Assembly: GCA_964642175.1 (NCBI GenBank)
Contig: CAZXOK010000002.1
Location: forward strand, 62,001 to 126,000
Direction: 5' to 3'
From: JANQGG01 sp964642175
Lineage (GTDB): Bacteria > Bacteroidota > Chlorobiia > Chlorobiales > Chloroherpetonaceae
Length of the DNA: 64,000 bases
Positions 8,087-17,042 of the stretch are shown in pieces (the stretch's first letter is position 1; every line of letters starts with the position of its first letter). Position numbers and translations under genes: made by a program. The notes below the pieces were generated by a model. It was not told where the DNA came from, did not search any database, and saw only the letters and a program-made list of their open reading frames with translations.

Positions 8087-8617
8087 ATGCCAGTATCAGG
8101 GTTTTTATTTTTATTGGAAGGTTCGCTCCTAAGTCCTAACCCAGGATTGATTTTCTGGACTGCCGTCACATTTATCTTGTTATTGTTTTTGTTGAAAAAA
8201 TTAGCCTGGAAGCCAATTCTTTCGGCTCTCGACGAACGTGAAAAGAATATTCAGTCTGCCATTGATCGTGCCGAAAAAGCACAGCAAGAGGCAGAAAAGA
8301 CATTGGAAGAAAATAAGAGGGCATTAAAAAATGCAGAAGTAGAGTCAGACAAGATCATCAAAGAAGGCAAAGAGTATGCTCAGAAAATGAAAGATGAGAT
8401 TGTTGAAAAAGCTCATCAGGAAGCCAAAAAGCTAACAGAAAACGCCAAGCACGAAATTGAACAGGAAAAACAGCGCGCGCTTATGGCTTTGCGTGATGAA
8501 GTTGCAGAGCTTGCTGTAAAAGGTGCTGAAAAAATCATCAGAACCAATTTAGATGCCCAAAAGCAAAAAGCTGTTATTGAAGGCATGCTCGAAGATATGT
8601 CAAGTTTAAAGAATTAA
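8087..8617 (+). CDS. atpF: F-type ATP synthase subunit b
   Basis: 176 residues: a membrane helix at about 20-37 (GLIFWTAVTFILLLFLLKKL) followed by a long charged helix (about 45-160) rich in Ala, Glu, Lys and Gln, which forms the peripheral stalk. The sequence LAWKPILSALDEREKNI just after the membrane is the usual subunit-b hinge. It lies 88 bases after atpE, beyond the hairpin, and 18 bases before atpH. Confidence 0.96.
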   Translation: MPVSGFLFLLEGSLLSPNPGLIFWTAVTFILLLFLLKKLAWKPILSALDEREKNIQSAIDRAEKAQQEAEKTLEENKRALKNAEVESDKIIKEGKEYAQKMKDEIVEKAHQEAKKLTENAKHEIEQEKQRALMALRDEVAELAVKGAEKIIRTNLDAQKQKAVIEGMLEDMSSLKN

Positions 8618-8635
8618 TAAAACCAATAATACGAG

Positions 8636-9181
8636 ATGAAATCCATCGTTGGCCGCAGATATGCTCAGGCATTGCTTGAAATAGCCGGTGAAAAGAACCT
8701 GGTTAAAACATTCCTGGCGGATTTTGAGCTGATAGAAGAAGCGCTGAACCAGTCTAAAGAGCTTGATCTGGCTATTGCCAGTCCATTGATTCAGGCTGAA
8801 AAAAAAGCAGCAATTTTAAAAGATATTTTTGGATCTAAAGTATCAAAAGAAATTTCAACCTTTTTACATCTTATAGCTAAAAAAGGTCGTGCAGGTATTC
8901 TACGCCAAATTGTTACTGATTTTAAATCAATACTGGACGATAAGAATGGTATTGTTGAAGTAGATGTAAAAAGCGCAGTAGAACTAGATAAAGTTCAGTC
9001 TGATGCCTTAAAACAAAAATTAGATGCCTATACATCCAAAAATACCCGAATCCGCCTGTCTGTTGATAAAGAGTTAATCGGTGGAGTTACGGTAAAAATT
9101 GGCGATACTGTTTTAGACAGCAGCATTCGTCATCAGTTAAGTCAGTTAAGGGAAAGTTTTAAAGAAGGCGCTTTAAACTAA
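8636..9181 (+). CDS. atpH: F-type ATP synthase subunit delta
   Basis: 181 residues, the usual length of the delta (OSCP-like) subunit that ties the peripheral stalk to the F1 head. It opens with the family's VGRRYAQALLEIA and carries the conserved C-terminal KIGDTVLDSSIRHQL. In most Bacteroidota-type clusters atpA and atpG follow directly; here a terminator and an unrelated gene come next, so delta is the last ATP synthase gene of this locus. Confidence 0.96.
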   Translation: MKSIVGRRYAQALLEIAGEKNLVKTFLADFELIEEALNQSKELDLAIASPLIQAEKKAAILKDIFGSKVSKEISTFLHLIAKKGRAGILRQIVTDFKSILDDKNGIVEVDVKSAVELDKVQSDALKQKLDAYTSKNTRIRLSVDKELIGGVTVKIGDTVLDSSIRHQLSQLRESFKEGALN

Positions 9182-9209
9182 ACCAGCCAAAAAGAGCATA
9201 ATAAGTTTT

Positions 9210-9237
9210 AAAAGGAGCACATGTGCTCCTTTTTTTT
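9210..9237 (+). terminator. Rho-independent terminator after atpH
   Basis: The arms AAAAGGAGCA and TGCTCCTTTT (9210-9219 and 9224-9233) close on a CATG loop, and the T-run extends to 9237. It lies 29 bases after the atpH stop and closes the ATP synthase transcript. Confidence 0.9.
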
Positions 9238-9336
9238 GACTTTTGAAAAAAAAGGAATTGTTCTTTGCTGAGTCGGTTTATATGAATACTTTATATTTTG
9301 TAGTAGTTTTGAGTTTAAAAATTACATTAGCAGTTC

Positions 9337-10128
9337 ATGAGCAGAGAAGGAGCCACCTCGGCAAAATTTGTTAATTACTACGAAGTTTTAAGAGTACGCC
9401 CCTTTCATACCTCTGAGTTTATTCAGAACAGGTTTCTTGAAGAAATTAAAAAATGGCACCCGGACAAGCATACAAAATCTACCAGTGATGATAAGCAAAT
9501 TGCCCTGTACCGGACCAAACTGCTTCTTGAGGCTCGCACAGTCCTAACCGATTCTCTTAAAAAGGCTGCCTACGACGCCCAGTTCGAATCGCTTTATCCA
9601 AGACGTTTTCAAAAACTTTCTACACCCATTGATTTGAATGGTAAAAAGAAAACGTCAACTCAAAACCAATTAAACGAGTCCATATCACCAACCCCTGGTA
9701 CTAAAAAAGCATACTGGTATGATTTTGCATCGAAAGTCAATCGTAAAACCAAGCAGGTAACTTATAACCTGCAACGTTTTCTGGATTTCAATCCCAACCA
9801 TGAAGCGCGAATGCGCTTTAATATTAACAGTGAATGGACAGAATTCAGCCGAAAAGCGATTTATAAAGTCAATTACAATAACCTGAATGTGGCATTGGTG
9901 GAGATGCAAATTCGCTACAAAGGTTCAAATGGCAAATACCATTACGCCAAACCTATCATGAAAGTCATTATCCTCTCTCAGGATCCTTTCGATGCCATGC
10001 GCGATAAGTACTTGATTTACAGAAACCTGGAAAAGCAACGCAAACGTATGGCCTTTAAAGTGGTTTATGTGCTTGTGAGCAGTGGTATTTTAGCACTTCA
10101 GGCCTATTCTCCCATTTACTGGGTATAA
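9337..10128 (+). CDS. J-domain protein with C-terminal membrane anchor
   Basis: 263 residues. Residues 12-83 form a J domain with the catalytic His41-Pro42-Asp43 in KKWHPDKH, the contact that stimulates DnaK ATPase. There is no Gly/Phe region, zinc finger or DnaJ substrate-binding fold. The middle (about 110-235) is basic and unassigned, and the last 26 residues form one hydrophobic helix ending YWV, so the protein is probably tail-anchored with the J domain in the cytosol. This would recruit DnaK to the membrane; the client is unknown. It sits alone between two terminated units. TATATTTTG at 9292-9300 is a possible -7 element. Confidence 0.8.
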   Translation: MSREGATSAKFVNYYEVLRVRPFHTSEFIQNRFLEEIKKWHPDKHTKSTSDDKQIALYRTKLLLEARTVLTDSLKKAAYDAQFESLYPRRFQKLSTPIDLNGKKKTSTQNQLNESISPTPGTKKAYWYDFASKVNRKTKQVTYNLQRFLDFNPNHEARMRFNINSEWTEFSRKAIYKVNYNNLNVALVEMQIRYKGSNGKYHYAKPIMKVIILSQDPFDAMRDKYLIYRNLEKQRKRMAFKVVYVLVSSGILALQAYSPIYWV

Positions 10129-10195
10129 AATAATGTGCATACTTTATTAAATTCCCTATCAGAGATATTTTTCACACTTTAACCTTTGATGACCA

Positions 10196-11773
10196 TTGAA
10201 ACCTCGTGCTCGTTTAGTTGCTGTTTTTATTCTGCTACAAACCATTCTTTTTTTGCCTGCATTGCAAACCCCTGTATTTGCTAAAGGTGAAACTTTCCCT
10301 GCAGGACATTGGTCTTATGATATCATTGAAAATTTAGTGGTGCGCGGACATCTCTCGGAGTTGTATGATGCCGCAAAACCGTATACGCGTTATGATGTTG
10401 CCAAGGCAATTTATAATTCAGATAAATCCCGCATTAAGGATATAACCACATTATGGCTGTTCATTAAACTTGAAGAAGAACTGGCCAATGAGCTTTCCTG
10501 GGTTGAGCTATCCAGCATGCCGGGTACGGCCTTAAGGTTGGGTGTGCGATTATCAGAAATAGCTCAAAAAGATGCAGAAACCAGTTTCAGCCCGAAGTTC
10601 AGGGGACGCTCCCGGATGGCTTTGTATTATGGTGAGCATTTTATCCTGTATAATTCAACTGTTATTCAGCAACAAGGTGCTTACGATATTGTGTCGCGTA
10701 CAAGACCCTTTGGCAAAACCACCGGATATACCGAGCAGGCCTATGTTGGATTTGAAAAAGATGCCCTGAAGATAAAATTGGGCCGCGATTACCTGGAATG
10801 GGGGTATGGCAGGAACAGTATGGTGGTCAATAATGAAGCCGGAAGTTTTGATCAGGTGTTTATTCAGTTACAATCAAATACCGTTCGGTTTACTTATACC
10901 ACTGCAATTCTGGACCAGGTGGTATTTAATCAGGAAAATAAGGAAGGTATCGGAATTATCAGTGATCATTTCGATCGTTACTTTACTGCTGAGCGGCTTG
11001 ATTTTAACCTGTTAAACAGCATGTTACGATTTGGTATCTGGCAGGCTGTTATTTATGGTGGTAAAAATCAACCATTAAATCTCAGATACGCCAATCCATT
11101 CACAATTTATAAAAGTAATGCCAAGACCCCGGAAGATAATACAAATGCGATTTTCGGAACGGATATGAGCTTATATGTTGGCGATGGCTTAAATGTTTAT
11201 GGCAGTCTTATGTTTAATGACTGGTCTGAATTCAGTGAAGACTCTGCAAAGGTTGATTTAAACAAATGGGGTGGAATTTTGGGTTTTCGTGCATCAGACA
11301 TTCTAAAATCGTTTAATATCTATGGCACAGATGCCTTTGTTGAAATAAATAAGCTTTCTTTAGGGGCTTATGATCAGCCGGGTGCGTTTAAAGAATATCG
11401 TTTTTTGTTTGCAGATAATCCCATTGGTCATCCCATTGGCAGTGATTTTGAGAAGTTTGAGCTCGGGCTTTCGCATTGGTTTTACCGCTCGCTCAGGGTG
11501 GATATGAATTTGAAGATGCTCTCAGTAGGTGAAGCTTCAATTACCAATCGTAGCAGTGCGCTTTCAGATACAGATTCGCCTTCCGGAACACCACAAAAAA
11601 CAACAATGCTTCAATTCGGGGCCTTTTATCAGCCCTTTAATGAATTCAATTCTGAATTATCTTTTGCCAATGTATGGACAAGTAATGCAGGTAATGTAAA
11701 AGGTCGGTCTGAAACAGATTTTCAGGTCTTTTTACGGGTGATGATCGAGTTGCAACCGTTTTTCCAATTATAG
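10196..11773 (+). CDS. Wzi-like capsule assembly outer-membrane protein
   Basis: 525 residues from a TTG start at 10196, chosen because a good signal peptide follows at once (cleavage after Ala29 in PVFAKG). An ATG seven bases upstream is in another frame. The N-terminal part (GHWSYDIIENLVVRGHL, RYDVAKAIYN) resembles the SLH-like region seen before Wzi-type barrels. The rest is a run of alternating beta strands ending in aromatic Phe-Gln-Leu, typical of an outer-membrane beta-barrel. Wzi family members anchor or organise capsular polysaccharide at the surface. A glycan-synthesis region lies about 13 kb downstream, which agrees with a capsule role. Confidence 0.75.
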   Translation: MKPRARLVAVFILLQTILFLPALQTPVFAKGETFPAGHWSYDIIENLVVRGHLSELYDAAKPYTRYDVAKAIYNSDKSRIKDITTLWLFIKLEEELANELSWVELSSMPGTALRLGVRLSEIAQKDAETSFSPKFRGRSRMALYYGEHFILYNSTVIQQQGAYDIVSRTRPFGKTTGYTEQAYVGFEKDALKIKLGRDYLEWGYGRNSMVVNNEAGSFDQVFIQLQSNTVRFTYTTAILDQVVFNQENKEGIGIISDHFDRYFTAERLDFNLLNSMLRFGIWQAVIYGGKNQPLNLRYANPFTIYKSNAKTPEDNTNAIFGTDMSLYVGDGLNVYGSLMFNDWSEFSEDSAKVDLNKWGGILGFRASDILKSFNIYGTDAFVEINKLSLGAYDQPGAFKEYRFLFADNPIGHPIGSDFEKFELGLSHWFYRSLRVDMNLKMLSVGEASITNRSSALSDTDSPSGTPQKTTMLQFGAFYQPFNEFNSELSFANVWTSNAGNVKGRSETDFQVFLRVMIELQPFFQL

Positions 11774-11887
11774 TATCTGTAAGAAAAACTCTTGTCGCTG
11801 GTTGTTTCCGGGATGCGGGTTTCTTAAATTCGTCTTTTTGTGTTCCAAACAAATGGCAAGAAGCTATCTAGAGGTTATTTATCATCA

Positions 11888-12805
11888 ATGAGAGAGAAAC
11901 AAAAATTAAATCTAAAAAACGGGTTTCAGGTTATTTTACTTGCCGTTCTATCCATCGGCGTAATTAATTGCAGCTCAGTTAAATCTCCTGAATCAGAATC
12001 CTTAAAAAGTATTCTGGATTATGCGAAACGACTGTATGCGAATGAAGATTATGCAGATGCAATTTTAGAACTTGAAAAACTCACTTACAAAAGCAGGGCT
12101 ACCGAATACGAAGACGATGTTCTCTTTTACCTGGGTCAATCGTACTACAAAAGTGAGCAGTTTCTGCTCGCCGCAGATGTATTTAAACGGCTGGTTCAAA
12201 CCATCCCGAGTACATCTTATCAAAAGATTGCTTATTTCCAGCTGGGCATGAGTTACTATAATATGTCGCCCAGGTATTCGTTAGACCAGAAATACACACG
12301 GCTGGCTATTGATCAGCTCCAGATTTATATTGATGGCTTCCCTGTTCCTGATTCAGCATCTGTTGCCGAGCAAATTGCCGAACTGGAGTCCTATTCCAAA
12401 GAAGACAAATCCTCACCTGCTTATCAAAAAATACTTAAGCGACTCAGGGCCCAGTATGGTACGTTAGATACGGTGATGCAGGCTGAAAAAATGATCAGAA
12501 CCTGCAGAAATAAACTGGCCAAAAAGAGTTTCGAGACTGCAAAACAATATATCAGCCTGCGTTCTTATAAAGCAGCTACCATCTATTTTGATGAGGTGAT
12601 CTTAAGTTACTCCGACAGCCCATTTTATGAGCAAGCTCTAATAGGGAAAATTGATGTACTGATGATCCGGAAACAATGGAATGACGCGTTAAATACTATT
12701 AACAAGTTCAAAGACAGGTTTCCGGAAAAAGCCACCGAAGTAGAAGATGAGTACAATGATATCATGAAAGAATTGCGTAAAGAAGAACGCGTCGCCATTA
12801 ATTAA
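11888..12805 (+). CDS. bamD: Outer-membrane assembly lipoprotein BamD
   Basis: 305 residues from the ATG at 11888; reading from 11840 adds 16 residues before the signal. The signal ends GVINC, making Cys28 the lipid site, although Asn at -1 is unusual for a lipobox. The body is TPR-like: YAKRLYANEDYADAILELEKL, FYLGQSYYKSEQFLLAADVFKRL, AYFQLGMSYYN and later helices. This is the YfiO/BamD pattern, the essential partner of BamA in folding outer-membrane proteins. Only nine bases separate it from nadD, so they are likely co-transcribed. Confidence 0.85.
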   Translation: MREKQKLNLKNGFQVILLAVLSIGVINCSSVKSPESESLKSILDYAKRLYANEDYADAILELEKLTYKSRATEYEDDVLFYLGQSYYKSEQFLLAADVFKRLVQTIPSTSYQKIAYFQLGMSYYNMSPRYSLDQKYTRLAIDQLQIYIDGFPVPDSASVAEQIAELESYSKEDKSSPAYQKILKRLRAQYGTLDTVMQAEKMIRTCRNKLAKKSFETAKQYISLRSYKAATIYFDEVILSYSDSPFYEQALIGKIDVLMIRKQWNDALNTINKFKDRFPEKATEVEDEYNDIMKELRKEERVAIN

Positions 12806-12814
12806 ACGCTTAAA

Positions 12815-13408
12815 ATGACTATAGCATTTTTTGGTGGCAGTTTCGATCCGCCCCATTATGGGCATTTTGCAGTTTGTACGTTGATCCGAGAAATTCTCTC
12901 TCCCGATAAGGTGATCTTGTCCTTATCCAAAAATCCAATAAAAAAACAAACCATTTCAGACAGGGAGCAGCATCAACTGGCCATGCTTGAAAAAATGGCG
13001 GCAGACTTAAACCAAACCGGTTACTGCTTTGAGGTAAGCGACTGGGAATTGAAGCAAATCGGGCCATCCTATACGATCGATACCCTAAATCATCTCAACA
13101 AAAATTATCCTCAATCTAAAATATATTTATGTATAGGTCAGGATAATTATGCTATATTCGAGAAGTGGAAAGACTATCACACGATATTGGAGCTATGCCA
13201 TATTGTGGTGTTTGCTCGCCCCGGATCACACTCTTCTTCTGTTGATGCACCATTTCATCCGTCTCGATTTACCTGGATTGATTTAGATTTACCGCTTTCT
13301 TCAACAGAATGCCGTGAGGCGATTGCATCCAAGCACACCGTTAGTTTCTTGCAACTACCAACAAAAATTTCAGACTATATTCAGGAAAACCATTTGTATG
13401 GGTATTAA
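12815..13408 (+). CDS. nadD: Nicotinate-nucleotide adenylyltransferase
   Basis: 197 residues, the normal length. It joins ATP and nicotinate mononucleotide to form deamido-NAD. The nucleotidyltransferase signature is present at the start: GGSFDPPHYGH with His14 and His17, and the C-terminal LSSTECREAI corresponds to the ISSTxIR motif. The stop at 13406-13408 lies shortly before the next start at 13437. NadK is also present in the window, about 6 kb away on the other strand. Confidence 0.95.
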   Translation: MTIAFFGGSFDPPHYGHFAVCTLIREILSPDKVILSLSKNPIKKQTISDREQHQLAMLEKMAADLNQTGYCFEVSDWELKQIGPSYTIDTLNHLNKNYPQSKIYLCIGQDNYAIFEKWKDYHTILELCHIVVFARPGSHSSSVDAPFHPSRFTWIDLDLPLSSTECREAIASKHTVSFLQLPTKISDYIQENHLYGY

Positions 13409-13436
13409 ACTGAAAACATCTTGTATGAAGGGATCT

Positions 13437-14696
13437 ATGACCAAAACCGTATTTACACTCTTAATTGCCACGATTTTCATGGCATGCACCGAAGAACCCA
13501 TTCCGCATCTTGATAAACCAAAGCAAGAAATACCTGCACCACCACCACCTGAACCCATAATCGAGTACGGGATGGTTGTTGATTCCCTTATCAGGCAGGA
13601 TTCAGTGGTTAAACGAAATGAAACCCTGGCCGATATTTTAACAGCTTATAATGTCCCCTATCCGAAAATTGTTGAGATAGCCAGTGTACCGGTTGAAATT
13701 TTTGATGAGCGGTATCTGAAACCCGGGGATAAGTATGTGCTTTATCAAGCAAACGATTCGGCAAAAACACCGGCGTATTTCGTGTATGAAAAAAACGCGA
13801 TTGACTATGTGGTCTTTGGGCTAAAAGACTCTATGGAGGTTCGCCCTGAAAAAAAAGAAGTTATTGTAAAAAAACGATTCTTTGATGGTTTGATCCAATC
13901 CTCTCTCTATGATACCTTTATCCAGGATAGCATCAGCCCGATGCTGGCCTTGAAAATGGCCAATGTGTTTGCCTGGCAGATCGATTTTTTCCGTATTCAA
14001 AAAGGTGATCACTTTAAAGTTTATTATGAGGAGCTTTATGTGGAAGATAAGCTGGTTGAAATAGGAGAAGTAAAAGCAGCATATTTTAATCATTTAGGCG
14101 AGCCGTTCTATGCCTTTAAATATCTTATCGACGACATTCAGACCTATTTTGATGAAGAAGGTAACAGCCTGGAAAAAGAATTTTTAAAAGCACCCATCAA
14201 ATTTTCCCGCATCAGTTCTGGGTACTCAAATAGCAGGTTTCATCCGATCTTAAGAAGATACCGTCCGCATCGGGCAATAGATTATGCTGCACCACGCGGA
14301 ACACCTGTTCTTGCCGTGGCTGATGGGGTGATCATAAAAAAACAATACTCCAGAGGTGCGGGGTATTTCTTAAAGGTTCGTCATAACAGCACCTATACGA
14401 GTGGCTATTTGCACTTGATGAAATATGCCAAAGGGATAGCTCCGGGTGTAAAAGTCAGACAAGGGCAAACCATAGCTTATGTTGGCAGTACAGGTCTTTC
14501 AACCGGTCCTCATCTTGATTTCAGGTTTTGGAAAAATGGTAGTTTGGTCAATTACAGAAAACTGGAATTTCCGCCGGCTCATCCAATTGAAGATATCTAC
14601 CGGGAGGATTTTCTCACTAAAATTGAGCCTTTGAAACAGATGCTGGACGAGCATAATCTTCCGGTACTTGCTACCAAAACCACAGCAATCAAGTAA
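13437..14696 (+). CDS. M23-family lipoprotein with altered metal-ligand motif
   Basis: 419 residues from the ATG at 13437, chosen because GAAGGGA lies just upstream and a lipoprotein signal follows (MTKTVFTLL...FMAC17). A Pro-rich linker (about 33-40) leads to an OapA/LysM-like middle domain (about 45-125), and the LytM domain spans about 255-375. The first metal motif is intact (HRAID: His278, Asp282) and His326 is in place, but the usual HxH reads HLDF, with Asp361 where the second His ligand normally stands. Asp can bind zinc, so activity is possible; a degenerate, regulatory EnvC-like role is the alternative. It ends five bases from the convergent argS stop. Confidence 0.85.
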   Translation: MTKTVFTLLIATIFMACTEEPIPHLDKPKQEIPAPPPPEPIIEYGMVVDSLIRQDSVVKRNETLADILTAYNVPYPKIVEIASVPVEIFDERYLKPGDKYVLYQANDSAKTPAYFVYEKNAIDYVVFGLKDSMEVRPEKKEVIVKKRFFDGLIQSSLYDTFIQDSISPMLALKMANVFAWQIDFFRIQKGDHFKVYYEELYVEDKLVEIGEVKAAYFNHLGEPFYAFKYLIDDIQTYFDEEGNSLEKEFLKAPIKFSRISSGYSNSRFHPILRRYRPHRAIDYAAPRGTPVLAVADGVIIKKQYSRGAGYFLKVRHNSTYTSGYLHLMKYAKGIAPGVKVRQGQTIAYVGSTGLSTGPHLDFRFWKNGSLVNYRKLEFPPAHPIEDIYREDFLTKIEPLKQMLDEHNLPVLATKTTAIK

Positions 14697-14712
14697 GCGG
14701 CTTACATTTTTT
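14693..14712 (+). terminator. Possible short terminator between convergent genes
   Basis: GTAAG (14693-14697) and CTTAC (14701-14705) pair around a three-base loop, followed by six T at 14707-14712. The arms contain the stop codons of both converging genes. A five-pair stem is weak, so this is tentative. Confidence 0.25.
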
Positions 14713-16357
14713 CAGGGGCATGAATGCCAAGAATTTTAAATCCATTCTGCAGGACTTGTCTCGTAGCCAGACTTAGATAAAGGCGGGATTTTTGAGTGGA
14801 TTCTTTTTCGCCCACAATGCGGCATTCGTGGTAAAACTTGTGGAAGGCTTCGGCTACTTTATTCAGGTACCCGATCACTTTTTGGGGTTCCAATGCTATG
14901 GTAGACAGTTCAAGGGCATTAGGGTATTCCATCAAGATCTTGGCCAGATCCAATTCTTCTTTTACTTCTAAATAATCCAAAAAGGCATATTCTGAAGCAC
15001 TGGGCTCAAACCCGGTTTCTTCTGAAGCAACTCTAAGCAGGCTGCTTATTCTGGCGTGAGCGTATTGAAGATAAAAAACGGGATTATCGGTTGATTCTTT
15101 TTTGGCCAGATCTACATCAAAGTTTAAATGCGACTCTTTATTGCGCATGATAAAGAAAAATCGCGTAGCATCCGGACCGACTTCATCAATCAGGTCATCC
15201 AGCAGGTCGGCATTACCTTTGCGGGTCGACATTTTAACCACCTCGCCATTAACCGTGGTTGTAACAAACTGATTGATCACCACATGCAACTTACAGGTTG
15301 AGTAACCAAGCACATCCAGGGCGCGGATCACATCGGGGTACTCATCTATGTGGTCGGCACCAAACACATTGACCATTTTAGAGTATCCGCGTTCAAACTT
15401 GGTAATATGGTAAGCAATGTCGGGTAAGCGGTAACTGGGCTCACCGGTGGATTTTATTAGAACCTTATCTTTTTCCAGGCCAAACTTTGTAGTTAAAAAC
15501 CAGGTGGCGCCATCTTCTTCCTTGATATAACCCTGCTCACGAAGATTACTGATAACTTGATCGTTTCTGCTTAAACCGCTTTTTTGAACCTCATACAGCG
15601 TGAGTTCATTAAAAAATGAATCATGAGCAATGCCCAGGCGCTGTAAGGTCTGTTTAATGCTTGCGAATATTTCAGCTTCAGCAAAATTCTTAAAAAAATC
15701 CAATTCGTCGGTCTCAGCTAAAGCATCCTGTTTTTCATCATGGATTTTCTGAGCGATATCCAAAATGTAACTACCCTGGTAATAATCATCGGGAAAGGTG
15801 ATACCTTTGCCGCATAGCTCCAGGTAACGCAGCCTTACCGAATCGGCCAGAAGTCGCATTTGACGGCCGGCGTTATTAAAGTAGTATTCCCGGTCTACAT
15901 CATATCCCTGGGCTTTGAGCATATTGGCAATACAATCGCCAACTACGCCGCCGCGTCCGCGTCCTACTGTAAGCGGGCCGGTAGGATTGGCACTTACAAA
16001 TTCCACAAGTGCCGTTTTTCCTTTACCAATATCTGAACAGCCATAATCCTGGCCCTGGTTCAATAGTGACTGCATAGATTGGGATATAGCCTTGCAGGTA
16101 TAATAAAAATTGATAAATCCGGCTCCAGCCATGTCAATTTTTTTAACCGATGAACCCAGGTCCAGATTGCTGATGATATCCTGGGCGATTTGGCGTGGGT
16201 TCTTTTTAAGCTGGCGAGCCAGTGTCATGGCCACGTTGGTAGAAGCATCACCGAATTTTTCATCAGCCGGTTTTTCTATGATAATATCTTGTCGGTCTAT
16301 ATTAACATCAAGGGATTGAAGTGCTGTTTGAATAGCGGTAATTAACGTCTCTCTCAT
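14702..16357 (-). CDS. argS: Arginyl-tRNA synthetase with divergent HIGH motif
   Basis: 551 residues, the family's usual length. It charges tRNA-Arg. An N-terminal Arg-tRNA-synthetase domain (about 1-90) precedes the class I catalytic core, and an all-helical anticodon-binding (DALR) domain occupies the last 120 residues (FYLQYAHARISSLLR). The KMSKS equivalent is KMSTRKGN, normal for ArgRS. The HIGH equivalent, normally HVGH after the conserved SANPTGPL, reads TVGR at residues 130-133, so both histidines are replaced. The rest of the active site is well conserved and no second argS is visible here. I expect a functional enzyme of a divergent subtype. It is the last gene of the minus-strand run that starts at 23607. 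Confidence 0.95.
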   Translation of the reverse strand: MRETLITAIQTALQSLDVNIDRQDIIIEKPADEKFGDASTNVAMTLARQLKKNPRQIAQDIISNLDLGSSVKKIDMAGAGFINFYYTCKAISQSMQSLLNQGQDYGCSDIGKGKTALVEFVSANPTGPLTVGRGRGGVVGDCIANMLKAQGYDVDREYYFNNAGRQMRLLADSVRLRYLELCGKGITFPDDYYQGSYILDIAQKIHDEKQDALAETDELDFFKNFAEAEIFASIKQTLQRLGIAHDSFFNELTLYEVQKSGLSRNDQVISNLREQGYIKEEDGATWFLTTKFGLEKDKVLIKSTGEPSYRLPDIAYHITKFERGYSKMVNVFGADHIDEYPDVIRALDVLGYSTCKLHVVINQFVTTTVNGEVVKMSTRKGNADLLDDLIDEVGPDATRFFFIMRNKESHLNFDVDLAKKESTDNPVFYLQYAHARISSLLRVASEETGFEPSASEYAFLDYLEVKEELDLAKILMEYPNALELSTIALEPQKVIGYLNKVAEAFHKFYHECRIVGEKESTQKSRLYLSLATRQVLQNGFKILGIHAPEKM

Positions 16358-16371
16358 TAAAGTCTTTACAA

Positions 16372-17037
16372 TTATAAGTTTGAGATCAATGTTTCAGGAT
16401 CCATTGTCGTAAAATTTTCTGCAACCTGGAGCAAATCACCAAATGTGAGCATCTCGGTTTTGCTATGCGATGTACTGAGCCCAACCACTTGCATCCCGGC
16501 CTTTGAAGCGGCTTGAACGCCAAATTGAGAGTCTTCAAATACCACGCACGCTTCGGGTGCTAAATCGAGCTCAGAAGCCACTTTCAGGAAAATCTCAGGA
16601 TTTGGCTTGCCTTGTTTCACCTGCGAAGCACCAACAACAGATTTAAAATGGGATTTGATATCAAGACCACCAAGCACAAACTCGATGTTTTCCGGGCTGC
16701 TTCCGGTGCCAACCCCGCAAGGAATAGCCATAGATTGCGACTTTTGAATAAATGTCATAAACCCTCCGAGCGGTTGCAAATGCGGGCCATACATGGTGCG
16801 ATACAGTTCATCCTTTTCATTGGAAAGCCTCTCTATTTCATCCGCTGAAAGATCTTCTTTGAGGTAAAGGGACACAACTTCCTGGGCTTTTCTTCCGGCT
16901 GCATTCAGGACAAAGTCTTCCAAAAGTACATCATGTCCTTTTTCTTTAAAGAGTGCAACCCAAGACTTGGCGTGATAACTCATGTTATCGGCAATCACGC
17001 CATCCATATCAAAAATAAATCCTACACGTTTATTCAT
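16372..17037 (-). CDS. HAD-family phosphatase (beta-phosphoglucomutase-like subclass)
   Basis: 221 residues with the HAD motifs in order: Asp10 and Asp12 in FIFDMDGVIADN (nucleophile and acid/base), TGSSPENI (motif II), the lysine in KQGKPNPEIF (motif III) and the acidic pair in VFEDSQFGVQAA (motif IV). A helical cap follows motif I, as in beta-phosphoglucomutase and sugar-phosphate phosphatases. The substrate cannot be read from sequence; hexose or phosphoglycolate-type phosphates are typical. It sits 14 bases before argS and 5 bases after the DUF3078 gene. Confidence 0.85.
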   Translation of the reverse strand: MNKRVGFIFDMDGVIADNMSYHAKSWVALFKEKGHDVLLEDFVLNAAGRKAQEVVSLYLKEDLSADEIERLSNEKDELYRTMYGPHLQPLGGFMTFIQKSQSMAIPCGVGTGSSPENIEFVLGGLDIKSHFKSVVGASQVKQGKPNPEIFLKVASELDLAPEACVVFEDSQFGVQAASKAGMQVVGLSTSHSKTEMLTFGDLLQVAENFTTMDPETLISNL

Positions 17038-17042
17038 TCAAA

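Noticed and set aside
9580..9592. tRNA T-loop-like GTTCGAATC
   Set aside because: It lies inside the J-domain coding sequence, with no acceptor stem, D-arm or anticodon arm around it. No tRNA could be built anywhere in the window.
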